The notes below the pieces were generated by a model. That model ran no database searches. It was not told the DNA's origin and worked only from the letters and a program-made list of their open reading frames with translations. Below are positions 1 through 10,558 of a stretch of 41,544 bases of DNA, one piece after another. The stretch is from assembly GCA_011391735.1 (NCBI GenBank), contig JAABPY010000159.1, positions 1 through 41,544 on the forward strand, in the 5' to 3' direction. The stretch is from Sulfuricurvum sp. GTDB lineage: Bacteria; Campylobacterota; Campylobacteria; Campylobacterales; Sulfurimonadaceae. Both the position numbers and the translations under genes were made by a program. Every line of letters begins with the position of its first letter. Within the stretch, counting starts at the first letter, position 1.

Positions 1-2
1 AC

Positions 3-563
3 TATCAATTGCTGAGTACGAATGTGGCGATTGCCTTTGAGGGATATTGTCTCAACGATATTGCAACTTCTTTAGGGGTAAAAGCAGAAAATACCATTGA
101 TTATACGGTTCAATTGCCTAAAGATAAAGGGTTTAAAGCAATCGAGTTTGATGCCTTAGGAAATTTTTATGGTTCATTGGGTGAAGATCATCGTGGCTAT
201 GTATTGGAAACGATGGATATGGTTATGGATGGTGTGTTCGAAGAGGTTGATGATTTACCAGAGTTCAATGGTACGGTTGTCTATTATTCCAATCCTGTGA
301 ATCAATTTAACGGTTATACCGAACGCACATCACAATTAGAGCACGATACGTCACTTCGTGGATCGGCACAGTTTGCAGCGGCCGCTCGTCTTGGTGGTGG
401 TGAACTCATTCAAATTGAGGGAACTAATACCGTTCGAACCTTCATCCTCGATGAAAGTTTGAAGGGGACAATAGCCTTAGCGCCAACATTTGATACCTCT
501 TTTGGCGAATTTCCTGAGACGTATCGTTTTGAAAAAATTAAACTTACAAAGGTGGGGAGTTAA
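3..563 (+). CDS. nuoG: NADH-quinone oxidoreductase subunit G-like protein, C-terminal part (5' truncated by window edge)
   Basis: Open frame runs off the window start. Its C-terminus aligns by eye with the C-terminus of the next gene (GYxLNDIAxxLG, DYTxQLP, GFKAxEFD, GEExRGYxLE, GxVVYxxNPVxQF). It lies directly upstream of nuoG-nuoN. Confidence 0.8.
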   Translation, partial: YQLLSTNVAIAFEGYCLNDIATSLGVKAENTIDYTVQLPKDKGFKAIEFDALGNFYGSLGEDHRGYVLETMDMVMDGVFEEVDDLPEFNGTVVYYSNPVNQFNGYTERTSQLEHDTSLRGSAQFAAAARLGGGELIQIEGTNTVRTFILDESLKGTIALAPTFDTSFGEFPETYRFEKIKLTKVGS

Positions 564-566
564 ATC

Positions 567-3053
567 ATGAATGAAATAACGATAACCATAGACGGCAAAG
601 AGGTTCGAACGCAAGAGGGGGAATTTATCCTCAATGCGGCGCGCTCCAATGGGATATTTGTCCCTGCTATTTGTTATCTAACACGTTGCTCGCCAACATT
701 AGCATGCCGTATTTGTCTCGTAGAAGCGGATGGTAAACAAGTGTATGCGTGTAATGCAAAAGCAAAGCAGGGGATGAATATTACGACCACAACCCCAACG
801 ATTGAAACCGAAAAACGTGCAATTATGGAGGTATATGATGTCAATCATCCTCTTGAATGTGGTGTATGTGACCAATCGGGAGAGTGTGAACTTCAAAATT
901 ACACCCTTGAAGTTGGAGTCGATAAACAAACGTATTCGATTGCCGATACTCATAAACCAGCGCAAGATTGGGGACTTATCCATTACGATCCTGCTTTATG
1001 TATTATGTGTGAGCGTTGTATTACCGTTTGTAAAGATATGATCGGCGATGCAGCTCTCTCTACGGTTGCGCGAGGCGGTGAGAATATCGAAGCGGCATTC
1101 AAAGAGTCGATGCCCAAAGATGCCTATGCGATGTGGAATAAGCTCAATAAATCACTTATTGCCCCCAATGCGGGAGATACCCTTGATTGTACCAACTGCG
1201 GTGAGTGTACGGCAGTTTGTCCTGTGGGGGCATTGGTAAGTAGTGATTATCAATACACCTCCAATGCGTGGGAACATCAACAAATACCCGCAACATGTGC
1301 CCACTGTAGTGCAGGATGCCAAATTAGTTATGATATTAAACATACCGATATTGCCAACTCTGAGGCGAAAATTTACCGTGTCAAAAATGAGTGGAATTAC
1401 GTCTCATTGTGCGGTGCAGGACGTTATGGGTATGATTTTGAGAATAAAAATGTCACGAAAGATCCAGAAGCATTTGATGCAGCACTACGCGCCTTTAAAA
1501 ATGCCGATACGATTGCTTTCACCTCGACGATCACGAATGAAGAGGCGATGATTTTACAACGTCTCAAAGAGAAATTTGGGTATAAGCTGATTAATGACGA
1601 AGCACGAGTATTTAAAAACTTTTTGAGCAACTACAGTACCATTACGGGGGAATCTCTCTATCATGGGAGCCTTAAAGAGGTTCATGAAGCCGATTTCGTT
1701 GTCTCTATCGGTACGGCACTAAAAACAGACAACCCCAATGCCCGCTTTGCAATGAACAATGCATTATCGATGAACAAAGGGGCAGGGCTTTATTTCCATC
1801 CGATCAATGATCCTGTTATCGCCGATATGTCGAAAAATGTGACGCAGATGAATCACGCCCCCTTGATGGAGGAAGCAGCCTTGTATTTGATCCTCGATCT
1901 TTTCGGGGATAAATCAGCACTGCCAGCAACGATGACTGACTATTTAGCAACCTTTCACTCCACAAAAACCGTCACTGTCGAAGAGACGGTGGATGAAAAA
2001 GTGACCGAAACCGTTGTGAAAAAAGGTCTCAACGAAGAGACAGGAGTTGAAGAAGAGGTAAGTGAGCAAGTCACAAAAATCGTCAAGAAAAAGGTCTCCA
2101 AAGAGATAGAGGTGGATGAAAACGCTCTATTGGAACTTTTGAATGCTCCCAAAGGGTTTAAAGAGACATTGACTAAGTATTTGGCAAAAAAATCAACCTT
2201 TGCATTGATGGTAGGACCTGATCTCTACACCCACCCTAATGCGGCTAATTGTGCTCGTTTGGTGGGGCTTATTGAAAAATACACGGCGTTTAGTGTAACG
2301 ATGATACCCAATCTTGCCAATACTTTGGGAGTTGCTCTTATTTGTGACTTAGATGAAACTGCGGGAGCGTTTACTATAGGTTATAATACAGCAGGAAATT
2401 TCACCCTTAGCGCACTTGGTGGCGGTGATTTGGATATGCCAGCACTCAATCAGCAAGAGGGGACACTCGTCAGCATTGATAAACGGGTTAATCCGACCAA
2501 TGCGGCACTACCGTACAGTGGCTATGAGCTCAATGATATTGCCTCGGCTCTTGGTATGAGTACTTCATTAGCGGTTGATTATACGTCACAGCTTCCTCTT
2601 AGTGCAGGATTTAAAGCAGTGGAGTTTGATACGTTGCCAAATTACTACACCAATGCAGGAGAAGAGGTACGTGGATACCTTCTTGAGTCACAACACTGTA
2701 GTGTAAGTGGCGATGAGAGTGTTCAACCCTTCTCGCAAGAGAACACTTTGTCGGGTGAAGTTGTCTATTTGGCAAATCCTGTGTTACAGTTTAGTCCGTT
2801 TACAGCAGCATCCCATCAGCTACAAGAAGAGGGTGGATTATACGGATCTACTACTTTTATGAGTACTCATGGGCTAAGTGAAGGGGATCGTGTACGGGTG
2901 AAAACAACTCACGGCGAGAGGGTTCTTCCTATCCTTCATGATTTAAAAATCGCTGGGGATATACCGTATTTACCAACGTTTGACTCGAAAATTAACTCTA
3001 GTGCATTGTTTGGCGATTATCGCTTTGTCAGTGTATCTATTCAAAAGGTGTAA
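567..3053 (+). CDS. nuoG: NADH-quinone oxidoreductase subunit G
   Basis: N-terminal 2Fe-2S ferredoxin domain (CYLTRCSPTLACRICLVE), HPLECGVCDQSGECELQ, 4Fe-4S motifs (CIMCERCITVC, CTNCGECTAVCP), in the nuo operon. Confidence 0.95.
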   Translation: MNEITITIDGKEVRTQEGEFILNAARSNGIFVPAICYLTRCSPTLACRICLVEADGKQVYACNAKAKQGMNITTTTPTIETEKRAIMEVYDVNHPLECGVCDQSGECELQNYTLEVGVDKQTYSIADTHKPAQDWGLIHYDPALCIMCERCITVCKDMIGDAALSTVARGGENIEAAFKESMPKDAYAMWNKLNKSLIAPNAGDTLDCTNCGECTAVCPVGALVSSDYQYTSNAWEHQQIPATCAHCSAGCQISYDIKHTDIANSEAKIYRVKNEWNYVSLCGAGRYGYDFENKNVTKDPEAFDAALRAFKNADTIAFTSTITNEEAMILQRLKEKFGYKLINDEARVFKNFLSNYSTITGESLYHGSLKEVHEADFVVSIGTALKTDNPNARFAMNNALSMNKGAGLYFHPINDPVIADMSKNVTQMNHAPLMEEAALYLILDLFGDKSALPATMTDYLATFHSTKTVTVEETVDEKVTETVVKKGLNEETGVEEEVSEQVTKIVKKKVSKEIEVDENALLELLNAPKGFKETLTKYLAKKSTFALMVGPDLYTHPNAANCARLVGLIEKYTAFSVTMIPNLANTLGVALICDLDETAGAFTIGYNTAGNFTLSALGGGDLDMPALNQQEGTLVSIDKRVNPTNAALPYSGYELNDIASALGMSTSLAVDYTSQLPLSAGFKAVEFDTLPNYYTNAGEEVRGYLLESQHCSVSGDESVQPFSQENTLSGEVVYLANPVLQFSPFTAASHQLQEEGGLYGSTTFMSTHGLSEGDRVRVKTTHGERVLPILHDLKIAGDIPYLPTFDSKINSSALFGDYRFVSVSIQKV

Positions 3054-3056
3054 AGC

Positions 3057-4046
3057 ATGGATATGGCATTTATCATCGAAACAATTGTTAAAATTGTTGT
3101 GATCTTATTGGTGTTCTCGGCACTTGCAGGTCTTGGTACCTATTTTGAGCGTAAAGTCTTGGCGTTTATGCAGCGTCGTCTAGGACCCATGCACGTAGGG
3201 CCGTTTGGATTGCTCCAAGTAGCAGCGGATGGGGTTAAACTCTTTACAAAAGAGGATATTATCCCTCAAAATGTGGTTAAGCCTATTTTTAAAATTGCCC
3301 CTGTTATTACGGCGGCAACAGCATTTATGGCAGCTGCGGCAATTCCGTTTTGGCCTGAATTTAGTGTATTTGGTTACAAGGTTCATCCGATTGTAGCGGA
3401 TGTAAACATAGGTATTCTTTACGTATTAGGAGTGATGGCGATTGGTCTTTATGGGCCACTTTTAGGAGGTATGGCATCGGCGAATAAATTTTCGTTGATC
3501 TCGGCTGCGCGAAGTGCTGCGGTCTTTATCTCCTACGAGGTCATCAGCGGTCTTTCGTTGCTTGCCCCTTTAATGATGGTTGGCTCATTGTCTCTTATTG
3601 ACATTAACAACTATCAAGCAGGGGGGATAGGAAACTGGATCGTCTGGTCACAACCCGTTGCCTTTATCCTCTTTTGGATTGCAGCGTTTGCAGAAACTGG
3701 ACGTACTCCGTTTCATCTTATTGCGAACGACCATGAAATTATTGATGGATTTGGTACGGAGTATTCGGGGATGCGATGGGGACTTTTCTTCATCGGTGAA
3801 TATGCGAATATGTTCTTTATCTCATTTGTAATCGCTATTATTTTCTTGGGTGGTTTTGGTGATGGATCCATTGCAGGGGCATTTCAATTGCTTCTCAAAG
3901 TTTCATTTTTCTTCTTCTTTTTCCTTTGGACTCGTGCCGCTTGGCCCGATGTACGTCCTGACCAATTGATGTGGTTGTGTTGGAAAGTGTTGATGCCTCT
4001 AGCTGTGGTCAATGTTGTGATCACTGGTCTTGTGATGATGTTTTAA
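3057..4046 (+). CDS. nuoH: NADH-quinone oxidoreductase subunit H
   Basis: Polytopic membrane protein with ERKVLAFMQRRLGPMHVGPFGLLQ and AETGRTPFHLIANDHEIIDGFGTEYSGMRW signatures. Confidence 0.97.
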   Translation: MDMAFIIETIVKIVVILLVFSALAGLGTYFERKVLAFMQRRLGPMHVGPFGLLQVAADGVKLFTKEDIIPQNVVKPIFKIAPVITAATAFMAAAAIPFWPEFSVFGYKVHPIVADVNIGILYVLGVMAIGLYGPLLGGMASANKFSLISAARSAAVFISYEVISGLSLLAPLMMVGSLSLIDINNYQAGGIGNWIVWSQPVAFILFWIAAFAETGRTPFHLIANDHEIIDGFGTEYSGMRWGLFFIGEYANMFFISFVIAIIFLGGFGDGSIAGAFQLLLKVSFFFFFFLWTRAAWPDVRPDQLMWLCWKVLMPLAVVNVVITGLVMMF

Positions 4047-4056
4047 GGAGGGATGG

Positions 4057-4674
4057 ATGCACCATAATGAACCATTGAATGATCGTAATGTAAGTGAGCA
4101 AAGTCCGTATTTTTACGTTGACATTGAGGCATATCCAACAACCAATTGGGATAAGTTTAAACAAGTTGTGAAGAGAACCTTTAATGGGGAACTTTTCGTT
4201 GGTTTGTGGGTTGTTATGCGGGAGATGATCAAATTTGATATTCACACTGTCCAATATCCTAAAGAAAAACTCCCCATTGGACCACGTTACCGTGCGGTAC
4301 ATAAGCTATTACGTTTGTGGGAATCGGGGTATGAACGGTGTATTGGGTGTGGATTGTGTGAAAAAATCTGTATCTCTGATTGTATCCGTATGGAGACAAA
4401 AATTGACGAGAATAGTCGTAAAGAGGTAACCGAATACAGTATCAATCTTGGTCGCTGTATCTTTTGCGGATACTGTGCTGAAGTATGTCCTGAACTTGCT
4501 ATTGTCCATGGGCAACGGTATGAGAATGGTTCAGAACAACGGGCTCATTTCGTCATTAAAGATGATATGTTGACTCCACTTGATTGGTTAACATCAGGTC
4601 AGCAAGAAGAGTTTCCTGGTTTTGGTGCCATTACCCCAAATGAGAGCGTTACGAAAACGCCCCTCGCGTATTAA
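4057..4674 (+). CDS. nuoI: NADH-quinone oxidoreductase subunit I
   Basis: Two 4Fe-4S motifs (CIGCGLCEKIC, CIFCGYCAEVCP) and operon position. Confidence 0.96.
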   Translation: MHHNEPLNDRNVSEQSPYFYVDIEAYPTTNWDKFKQVVKRTFNGELFVGLWVVMREMIKFDIHTVQYPKEKLPIGPRYRAVHKLLRLWESGYERCIGCGLCEKICISDCIRMETKIDENSRKEVTEYSINLGRCIFCGYCAEVCPELAIVHGQRYENGSEQRAHFVIKDDMLTPLDWLTSGQQEEFPGFGAITPNESVTKTPLAY

Positions 4675-4686
4675 GGAGAAGAAAAT

Positions 4687-5274
4687 ATGTTTGAAGCAAT
4701 CGCTTTTTATCTGTTTGCGGCCCTCACAATCGGTATGTTTACCATCACGGTGATGACGTCGCAAGCATTGTATGCCCTTACCGCAATGGCGGCAGGGATG
4801 ATTTTTATCTCCGCATTTTTCTTTATTTTGGGTGCTGATTTCTTGGGTGCTATCCAAATTATTGTTTATACAGGTGCCGTAATGGCATTGTATGCCTTTG
4901 GAATGATGTTTTTTGATACGACACGCAGCGTCATAGAAAAGCGAAATAATCCCCGTTTTGTTGTTGTTCTTGGAGCATTAGCAGCGGTTTTGATTGTCCT
5001 TATTGTCCTTGCTCCTATTGTTACAACTAATCTAAACAGTCAACATCCTATTGATCTTAATGTTGGAAATACCCAAGCTATTGGGATGGTATTGTTTACA
5101 AAATATCTCGTTCCGTTTGAATTAGCAGCCGTTATGTTGTTGGTTGCGATGATTGCAGGGATTGTTTTAGCAGGTAAAAAAATGGATAAATCCTTAACAT
5201 TGATGGCAGATGAAGAGATAGCGCTTATGCAGGCATCATCTCACGATAGAACAGAAGAAGAGGGGGAACACTAA
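4687..5274 (+). CDS. nuoJ: NADH-quinone oxidoreductase subunit J
   Basis: Membrane protein with GADFLGAIQIIVYTGAVMALYAFGMMF; operon position. Confidence 0.95.
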   Translation: MFEAIAFYLFAALTIGMFTITVMTSQALYALTAMAAGMIFISAFFFILGADFLGAIQIIVYTGAVMALYAFGMMFFDTTRSVIEKRNNPRFVVVLGALAAVLIVLIVLAPIVTTNLNSQHPIDLNVGNTQAIGMVLFTKYLVPFELAAVMLLVAMIAGIVLAGKKMDKSLTLMADEEIALMQASSHDRTEEEGEH

Positions 5275-5579
5275 TGGAATTGACACTAAATCACTATTTG
5301 ATACTCTCGACGATACTATTTTGTATCGGTTTAATTGGGGTGATGCGTCGTAAAAATTTATTGATGCTTTTTTTCGCAACGGAAATTTTGTTGAATGCTG
5401 TGAATGTAGGAATGGCTGCTATTTCTCATTACCGTGGTGATTATACGGGACAGATGTTTGCCTTTTTTATTATCGCCATTGCTGCATCGGAAGTTGCAGT
5501 TGGCTTGGGTCTTCTTGTTGTATGGTACAAACGTACCGGTAAGATTGATCTTGATCAAATGACATCGATGAGAGGATAG
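5274..5579 (+). CDS. nuoK: NADH-quinone oxidoreductase subunit K
   Basis: 101-aa membrane protein with MRRKNLLMLFFATEILLNAVNVGM; overlaps the nuoJ stop. Confidence 0.96.
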   Translation: MELTLNHYLILSTILFCIGLIGVMRRKNLLMLFFATEILLNAVNVGMAAISHYRGDYTGQMFAFFIIAIAASEVAVGLGLLVVWYKRTGKIDLDQMTSMRG

Positions 5580-5585
5580 GACCAG

Positions 5586-7475
5586 ATGGAACTTTATTTA
5601 TACACGGCACTTTTTTCTCCGTTGGTAGGTTCGTTGATCGCAGGGTTGTTTGGCGCATCACGGAAAACCTCTTTTACGGGTCTTTTGACTTCGGGTCTTT
5701 TGTTGACCTCATTTATAAGCAGTGTGATTTTGCTTACGTATGTAATGGCAGGTCATACTGTTCACGTTGAGATGATGACATGGATTGCTACTGGAGATTT
5801 ATATATCCCCTTTGGTTTTGTTGTCGATCAAGTGAGTGTTACGATGATGATGGTAGTGACGACTGTTTCTACCGTTGTTCATATCTACTCTATTGGGTAC
5901 ATGTCTCACGACAAAGGGTTTAATCGCTTTTTCTCTTACCTCTCCGCATTCGTGTTCTCGATGATGGTATTGGTAATGAGTGATAATTTCTTAGGGTTGT
6001 TTATCGGATGGGAAGGAGTTGGTCTATGTTCATGGCTCCTTATTGGTTTTTGGTATCACAAAGAGTCAGCGACATGGGCGGCAAATGAAGCGTTTATTAT
6101 GAACCGTATTGCTGACTTAGCGATGTTAATCGGTATCTTTATGATCTATTGGAATTTGGGTTCATTACAATACGATGTCGTGTTTGCCCATATTTCAATT
6201 CTTCCAATGCCTGTTATTACATGGATTGGTATTTTCCTCTTTATCGGTGCAATGGGTAAATCGGCACAGTTTCCTCTCCATACGTGGCTTGCCGATGCGA
6301 TGGAAGGGCCTACTCCTGTTTCGGCGTTGATTCACGCAGCGACCATGGTTACCGCAGGGGTTTATCTTGTTGTTCGTGCTAATCCCATCTATAGTGAAAT
6401 TCCTGATGTCGGCAATGCCATTGCAGCATTGGGTGCATTTGTCGCCATGTTTGCGGCAACAATGGCATTGGTTAACCGTGATATGAAACGGATTATCGCT
6501 TACTCAACTCTTTCGCAGCTGGGTTATATGTTCGTGGCAGCGGGACTTGGTGCCTATTGGGTCGCTTTGTTTCACCTTATGGCACACGCCTTCTTTAAAG
6601 CTCTTTTATTTTTAGGTGCAGGTAACGTCATGCACGCAATGCACGATGAACTCGATCCATTTAAAATGGGTGGCTTGAAAACGTCGATGAAATGGACATG
6701 GATTTTGATGACATTGGCATCGGTGGCACTTGCGGGTATCTATCCATTAGCAGGGTTCTTCTCGAAAGATCTTATCTTAGAAGTAGCATTTGTTGAACAA
6801 CACTATATCCTCTATAGTGTATTGTTAATTACAGCAGGGATGACGGCATTTTATTCCTTCCGTCTTGTTGCCTTGATTTTTCATGGAGATAAACGTCATT
6901 TAGAACACGGTATCCACCCTCATGAAGCGTATACCTTTATGTTGTACGCAATGGCACCGTTGGCAATTCTTGCCGTGATTTCAGGGATGGTTTTCAAAAC
7001 TCCTTATTATTTAATGGTGACGGAACTTCTACCAGCAGTTCAATATCATATTCATAACCACACGACGTTTTGGATTATGACCATTGGGACGCAACTGTTT
7101 GTTATTTTAGCGATTGCCTACGCCTATAAAAAATATGCGAAAGCGGTGAAAGTGGATAAAAAAGTTGAATCGGGCTTTTTCTATCAATTGTTGTATAACC
7201 AATATTACATCCCAAAAATCTACGATGAAGTATTTTCAAAACCCTATTTACAGCTTTCTAAGTTGGCATGGAAAGAGATTGATCTTAAGATTGTTGATGC
7301 GATAGTGGATGGTATTGCGAATACGATTTACCGAACAGGTGAAAAGACGCATACGATGCAAAATGGTAATCTTTCAAGTATGTTACGTTGGATGGTTATT
7401 GGTTTAGTCGTTTTATTGGTACTTGCTGTGGCGTTTACTGCGGGTTACAACGCAGTGAATCTACAGGCAATGTAA
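5586..7475 (+). CDS. nuoL: NADH-quinone oxidoreductase subunit L
   Basis: Long antiporter-like membrane protein with GWEGVGLCSWLLIGFW and TPVSALIHAATMVTAGVYL. Confidence 0.97.
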   Translation: MELYLYTALFSPLVGSLIAGLFGASRKTSFTGLLTSGLLLTSFISSVILLTYVMAGHTVHVEMMTWIATGDLYIPFGFVVDQVSVTMMMVVTTVSTVVHIYSIGYMSHDKGFNRFFSYLSAFVFSMMVLVMSDNFLGLFIGWEGVGLCSWLLIGFWYHKESATWAANEAFIMNRIADLAMLIGIFMIYWNLGSLQYDVVFAHISILPMPVITWIGIFLFIGAMGKSAQFPLHTWLADAMEGPTPVSALIHAATMVTAGVYLVVRANPIYSEIPDVGNAIAALGAFVAMFAATMALVNRDMKRIIAYSTLSQLGYMFVAAGLGAYWVALFHLMAHAFFKALLFLGAGNVMHAMHDELDPFKMGGLKTSMKWTWILMTLASVALAGIYPLAGFFSKDLILEVAFVEQHYILYSVLLITAGMTAFYSFRLVALIFHGDKRHLEHGIHPHEAYTFMLYAMAPLAILAVISGMVFKTPYYLMVTELLPAVQYHIHNHTTFWIMTIGTQLFVILAIAYAYKKYAKAVKVDKKVESGFFYQLLYNQYYIPKIYDEVFSKPYLQLSKLAWKEIDLKIVDAIVDGIANTIYRTGEKTHTMQNGNLSSMLRWMVIGLVVLLVLAVAFTAGYNAVNLQAM

Positions 7476-7485
7476 GGAGATGTTG

Positions 7486-9033
7486 ATGCAAGAACATATT
7501 TTATCGATTTTGATTTTCTTCCCAGCGTTGGCTGCAATGCTTGGTTTTGTCGTGCATAAGGATGGTGCTAAAGCATACGGTATTACCGTTGCGGGTATTG
7601 AGTTTTTCCTTTCACTATGGTTATGGCATATTTATGATCCGATGGTTTCAGGAATGCAATTTATGGAGTCGGCACCGCTTGTCTCCGCTTTTGGTATTAA
7701 TTATTTGGTTGGTATAGACGGAATTTCCCTCTTTATCATCATATTGGCTACTTTCTTTACGTTGATTGGGATTCTCTCTCTTACGGAAACTCGTCGAGTT
7801 AAAGATATGATCATCACATTGCTATTTTTAGAAATGACGATGGTTGGGGTATTTGCAGCGCTGGATGCTATTGTCTTTTATGTATTTTGGGAGCTTTCTC
7901 TCGTTCCAATGTTGTATATTATTGGTGCATGGGGTGGACCACTTCGTATTTATGCGTCGGTCAAATTTTTCCTTTATACTTTTACAGGTTCATTGATCAT
8001 GTTAGTAGGGATGCTATTTATGGCATATTTTTACTATCAAGCAACAGGTCAATGGAGTTTTTCAATACTAGAATGGTATCGTTTGATTTTACCAGCTAAT
8101 TTTCAAATGTGGTTGTTTGCAGCATTCTTTATGGGATTTGCGATCAAAGTCCCTATGTTTCCTTTCCATACATGGTTGCCGTACGCCCATGGTCAAGCAC
8201 CCACGATTGGTTCGGTTATTCTAGCAGCTATTCTACTGAAAATGGGAACGTACGCATTTGTCCGTTTTTCTTTACCTCTTTTTCCTGATGCTGCGGTAGC
8301 CTTTATGTTTCCTATTGCTATTTTGGCCATTATTATGATTATATACGCAGCGATGGTAGCCTACGCACAAGAGGACATCAAACAAGTTGTTGCGTACAGC
8401 TCGATTTCCCATATGGGGGTTATTATCCTTGGAACGTTTGCTATGAATGTTGAGGGAATTAGTGGTTCGGTCTTTTTAATGATTGCTCATGGAGTTGTCT
8501 CTGGGGCACTCTTTTTACTTGTGGGGGTCATTTACGATCGTCGCCATACGAAATTAATGTCGGAATTTGGTGGATTGGCCTCGGTGATGCCACGCTATGC
8601 GACTATTTTTGGGATTATGATGATGGCTTCGGTTGGATTGCCATTGACGATTAATTTTGTTGGGGAATTCTTGAGCTTACTTGGCTTTTACAAACAGTCA
8701 CACTCTTATACCCTTGTAGCAGGTACGGCGATTATTGTGGGAGCTATTTATATGTTAAGCGCCTACAAAAAAGCGTTCTTTGGTCCTGTCACAAAAGAAG
8801 AAAATAAACACCTCAAAGATGTTAATCGTACCGAATTGTTAGGTCTAATTCCATTGGTCGTTATTGCGATTTGGTTGGGTGTCTATCCAAAACCAGTATT
8901 GGAACCCATTAATAATAGCGTTGAAGCCATTGTCCAATTAATGCATGACAAAGCGCAAACACCTGAAGCGCAAAAGCGCATCCCTAATCTTGCCACCACG
9001 GGCACGATGAATTCTGTTTCGGAGGCACACTAA
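7486..9033 (+). CDS. nuoM: NADH-quinone oxidoreductase subunit M
   Basis: [33 protein letters not shown]. Start 7486 preferred over 7480 because AAGGAG ends at 7479. Confidence 0.96.
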   Translation: MQEHILSILIFFPALAAMLGFVVHKDGAKAYGITVAGIEFFLSLWLWHIYDPMVSGMQFMESAPLVSAFGINYLVGIDGISLFIIILATFFTLIGILSLTETRRVKDMIITLLFLEMTMVGVFAALDAIVFYVFWELSLVPMLYIIGAWGGPLRIYASVKFFLYTFTGSLIMLVGMLFMAYFYYQATGQWSFSILEWYRLILPANFQMWLFAAFFMGFAIKVPMFPFHTWLPYAHGQAPTIGSVILAAILLKMGTYAFVRFSLPLFPDAAVAFMFPIAILAIIMIIYAAMVAYAQEDIKQVVAYSSISHMGVIILGTFAMNVEGISGSVFLMIAHGVVSGALFLLVGVIYDRRHTKLMSEFGGLASVMPRYATIFGIMMMASVGLPLTINFVGEFLSLLGFYKQSHSYTLVAGTAIIVGAIYMLSAYKKAFFGPVTKEENKHLKDVNRTELLGLIPLVVIAIWLGVYPKPVLEPINNSVEAIVQLMHDKAQTPEAQKRIPNLATTGTMNSVSEAH

Positions 9034-10538
9034 TGTTAGAGCCTATTACTGTTTCCCTAGCCTCGCTTAATGTTACAACAATGGCGCCTATGTTAATCGC
9101 TATTGTGGGTGCATTGACTATATTGTCTATTGATTTGTTCAAAGATGGGCTTCATAAGTCTCTGTATGTCATGGTTGCTTTACTCTTTTTGTTACTTGAT
9201 CTGGGTGCTGTGGTTGATTTCGGAACCATTTTTCTTAGAAACGGTACTGTTTTAGGGATGTTTAATATGATGCTTATTGATGGTTTGGCAATTCTATCCC
9301 AAATCATTATTGTGGTGGCATCAATGCTCTTTATTCCGTTGGCATTAACCTCTAAACGGTTTCATGAGTACAATTACCCCGAATATTTTGCCCTTTTCTT
9401 ATTCATGATTGCTGGATTCCAATTTATGGTAGCTACTGATAATCTGATTATGATTTTTATTGGATTGGAGACAGCTTCTTTAGCATTGTATACCCTCATT
9501 GCATTGCACAATCGCTCCAAATCGTTTGAAGCAGCGGTAAAATATTTTACAATGGGTGCACTAGCAGCAGGCTTTTTCGCTTTTGGATCAATGGTTCTTT
9601 ATGCGATTACAGGTTCGGTTGAGATCAACCAAATCGCCCTTTCACTTGCAAAAGATGAGTATGCTAACATCGGTTACGTCCTTTTAGGGATTACCTTTTT
9701 ATTAGCAGCATTTGGATTTAAACTCTCTATGGTTCCTTTCCATACATGGACTCCTGATGTCTATGAAGGTTCTTCTGCGGCGCTTGCAGGGTATATGTCT
9801 ATTGTACCAAAAGTTGCAGGTTTTGTTGTAGCGATGCGTTTATTTGAGTTTTTGGTACATAGTGGAGTAGTATGGCTTCAGGTAATTTTGTACATTATCG
9901 TCGTTGTTACTATGACCGCATCGAATATTTGGGCGTTGGTACAAAGTGATGTCAAGCGAATGTTAGCGTACAGTTCCATCTCTCATGCGGGTTTTGTTAT
10001 GGCCGCTATTTTAATCGGCTCAACGCAGTCGAATACAGGATTGTTTTTATATTGGGCTCTTTTTAGTTTTACTAATCTTGGTGCCTTTACAATGTTGTGG
10101 GTTAATCGTCAAAAGAATCTTATAGCGGGACAAAGCTCCGATCATCCTTACGAGAAATTTTCAGGGATGATTCGTACAATGCCTATGGCTGCTGTTGTCA
10201 TGGCATTGTTTATGCTTTCACTTGCAGGGGTTCCCCCTTTTGCCCTTTTCTGGGGTAAAATGTATATGATTGGTGCAGCTGTTTCGAGTGGTTATACGGT
10301 TCTTGCACTGATTATGGCATTGAACTCTGCCATTGCAGCTTATTATTATCTTAAGCTCATTGTCTTTATGTTTATGAAAGAGCCTATGGCTGCGTATGGT
10401 GAAAATTATTTATTAAATGCTTCTCTTTCATTGAAGACTATTATTGGTATTGCAGCCGTAGCTACTATATTTGCGGTTATTGCGGTAAATCCACTGTTAA
10501 AAGTAATCACTTTATTCGTGTATAATAGCGGTTACTAA
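9033..10538 (+). CDS. nuoN: NADH-quinone oxidoreductase subunit N
   Basis: [41 protein letters not shown]; last nuo gene. Confidence 0.96.
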   Translation: MLEPITVSLASLNVTTMAPMLIAIVGALTILSIDLFKDGLHKSLYVMVALLFLLLDLGAVVDFGTIFLRNGTVLGMFNMMLIDGLAILSQIIIVVASMLFIPLALTSKRFHEYNYPEYFALFLFMIAGFQFMVATDNLIMIFIGLETASLALYTLIALHNRSKSFEAAVKYFTMGALAAGFFAFGSMVLYAITGSVEINQIALSLAKDEYANIGYVLLGITFLLAAFGFKLSMVPFHTWTPDVYEGSSAALAGYMSIVPKVAGFVVAMRLFEFLVHSGVVWLQVILYIIVVVTMTASNIWALVQSDVKRMLAYSSISHAGFVMAAILIGSTQSNTGLFLYWALFSFTNLGAFTMLWVNRQKNLIAGQSSDHPYEKFSGMIRTMPMAAVVMALFMLSLAGVPPFALFWGKMYMIGAAVSSGYTVLALIMALNSAIAAYYYLKLIVFMFMKEPMAAYGENYLLNASLSLKTIIGIAAVATIFAVIAVNPLLKVITLFVYNSGY

Positions 10539-10558
10539 AATTTTATAACGGGGGTTGA

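Noticed and set aside
699-983. Minus-strand ORF inside nuoG, and similar 60-110 aa ORFs antisense or out of frame elsewhere
   Set aside because: They overlap well-supported conserved genes and show no recognisable protein features.
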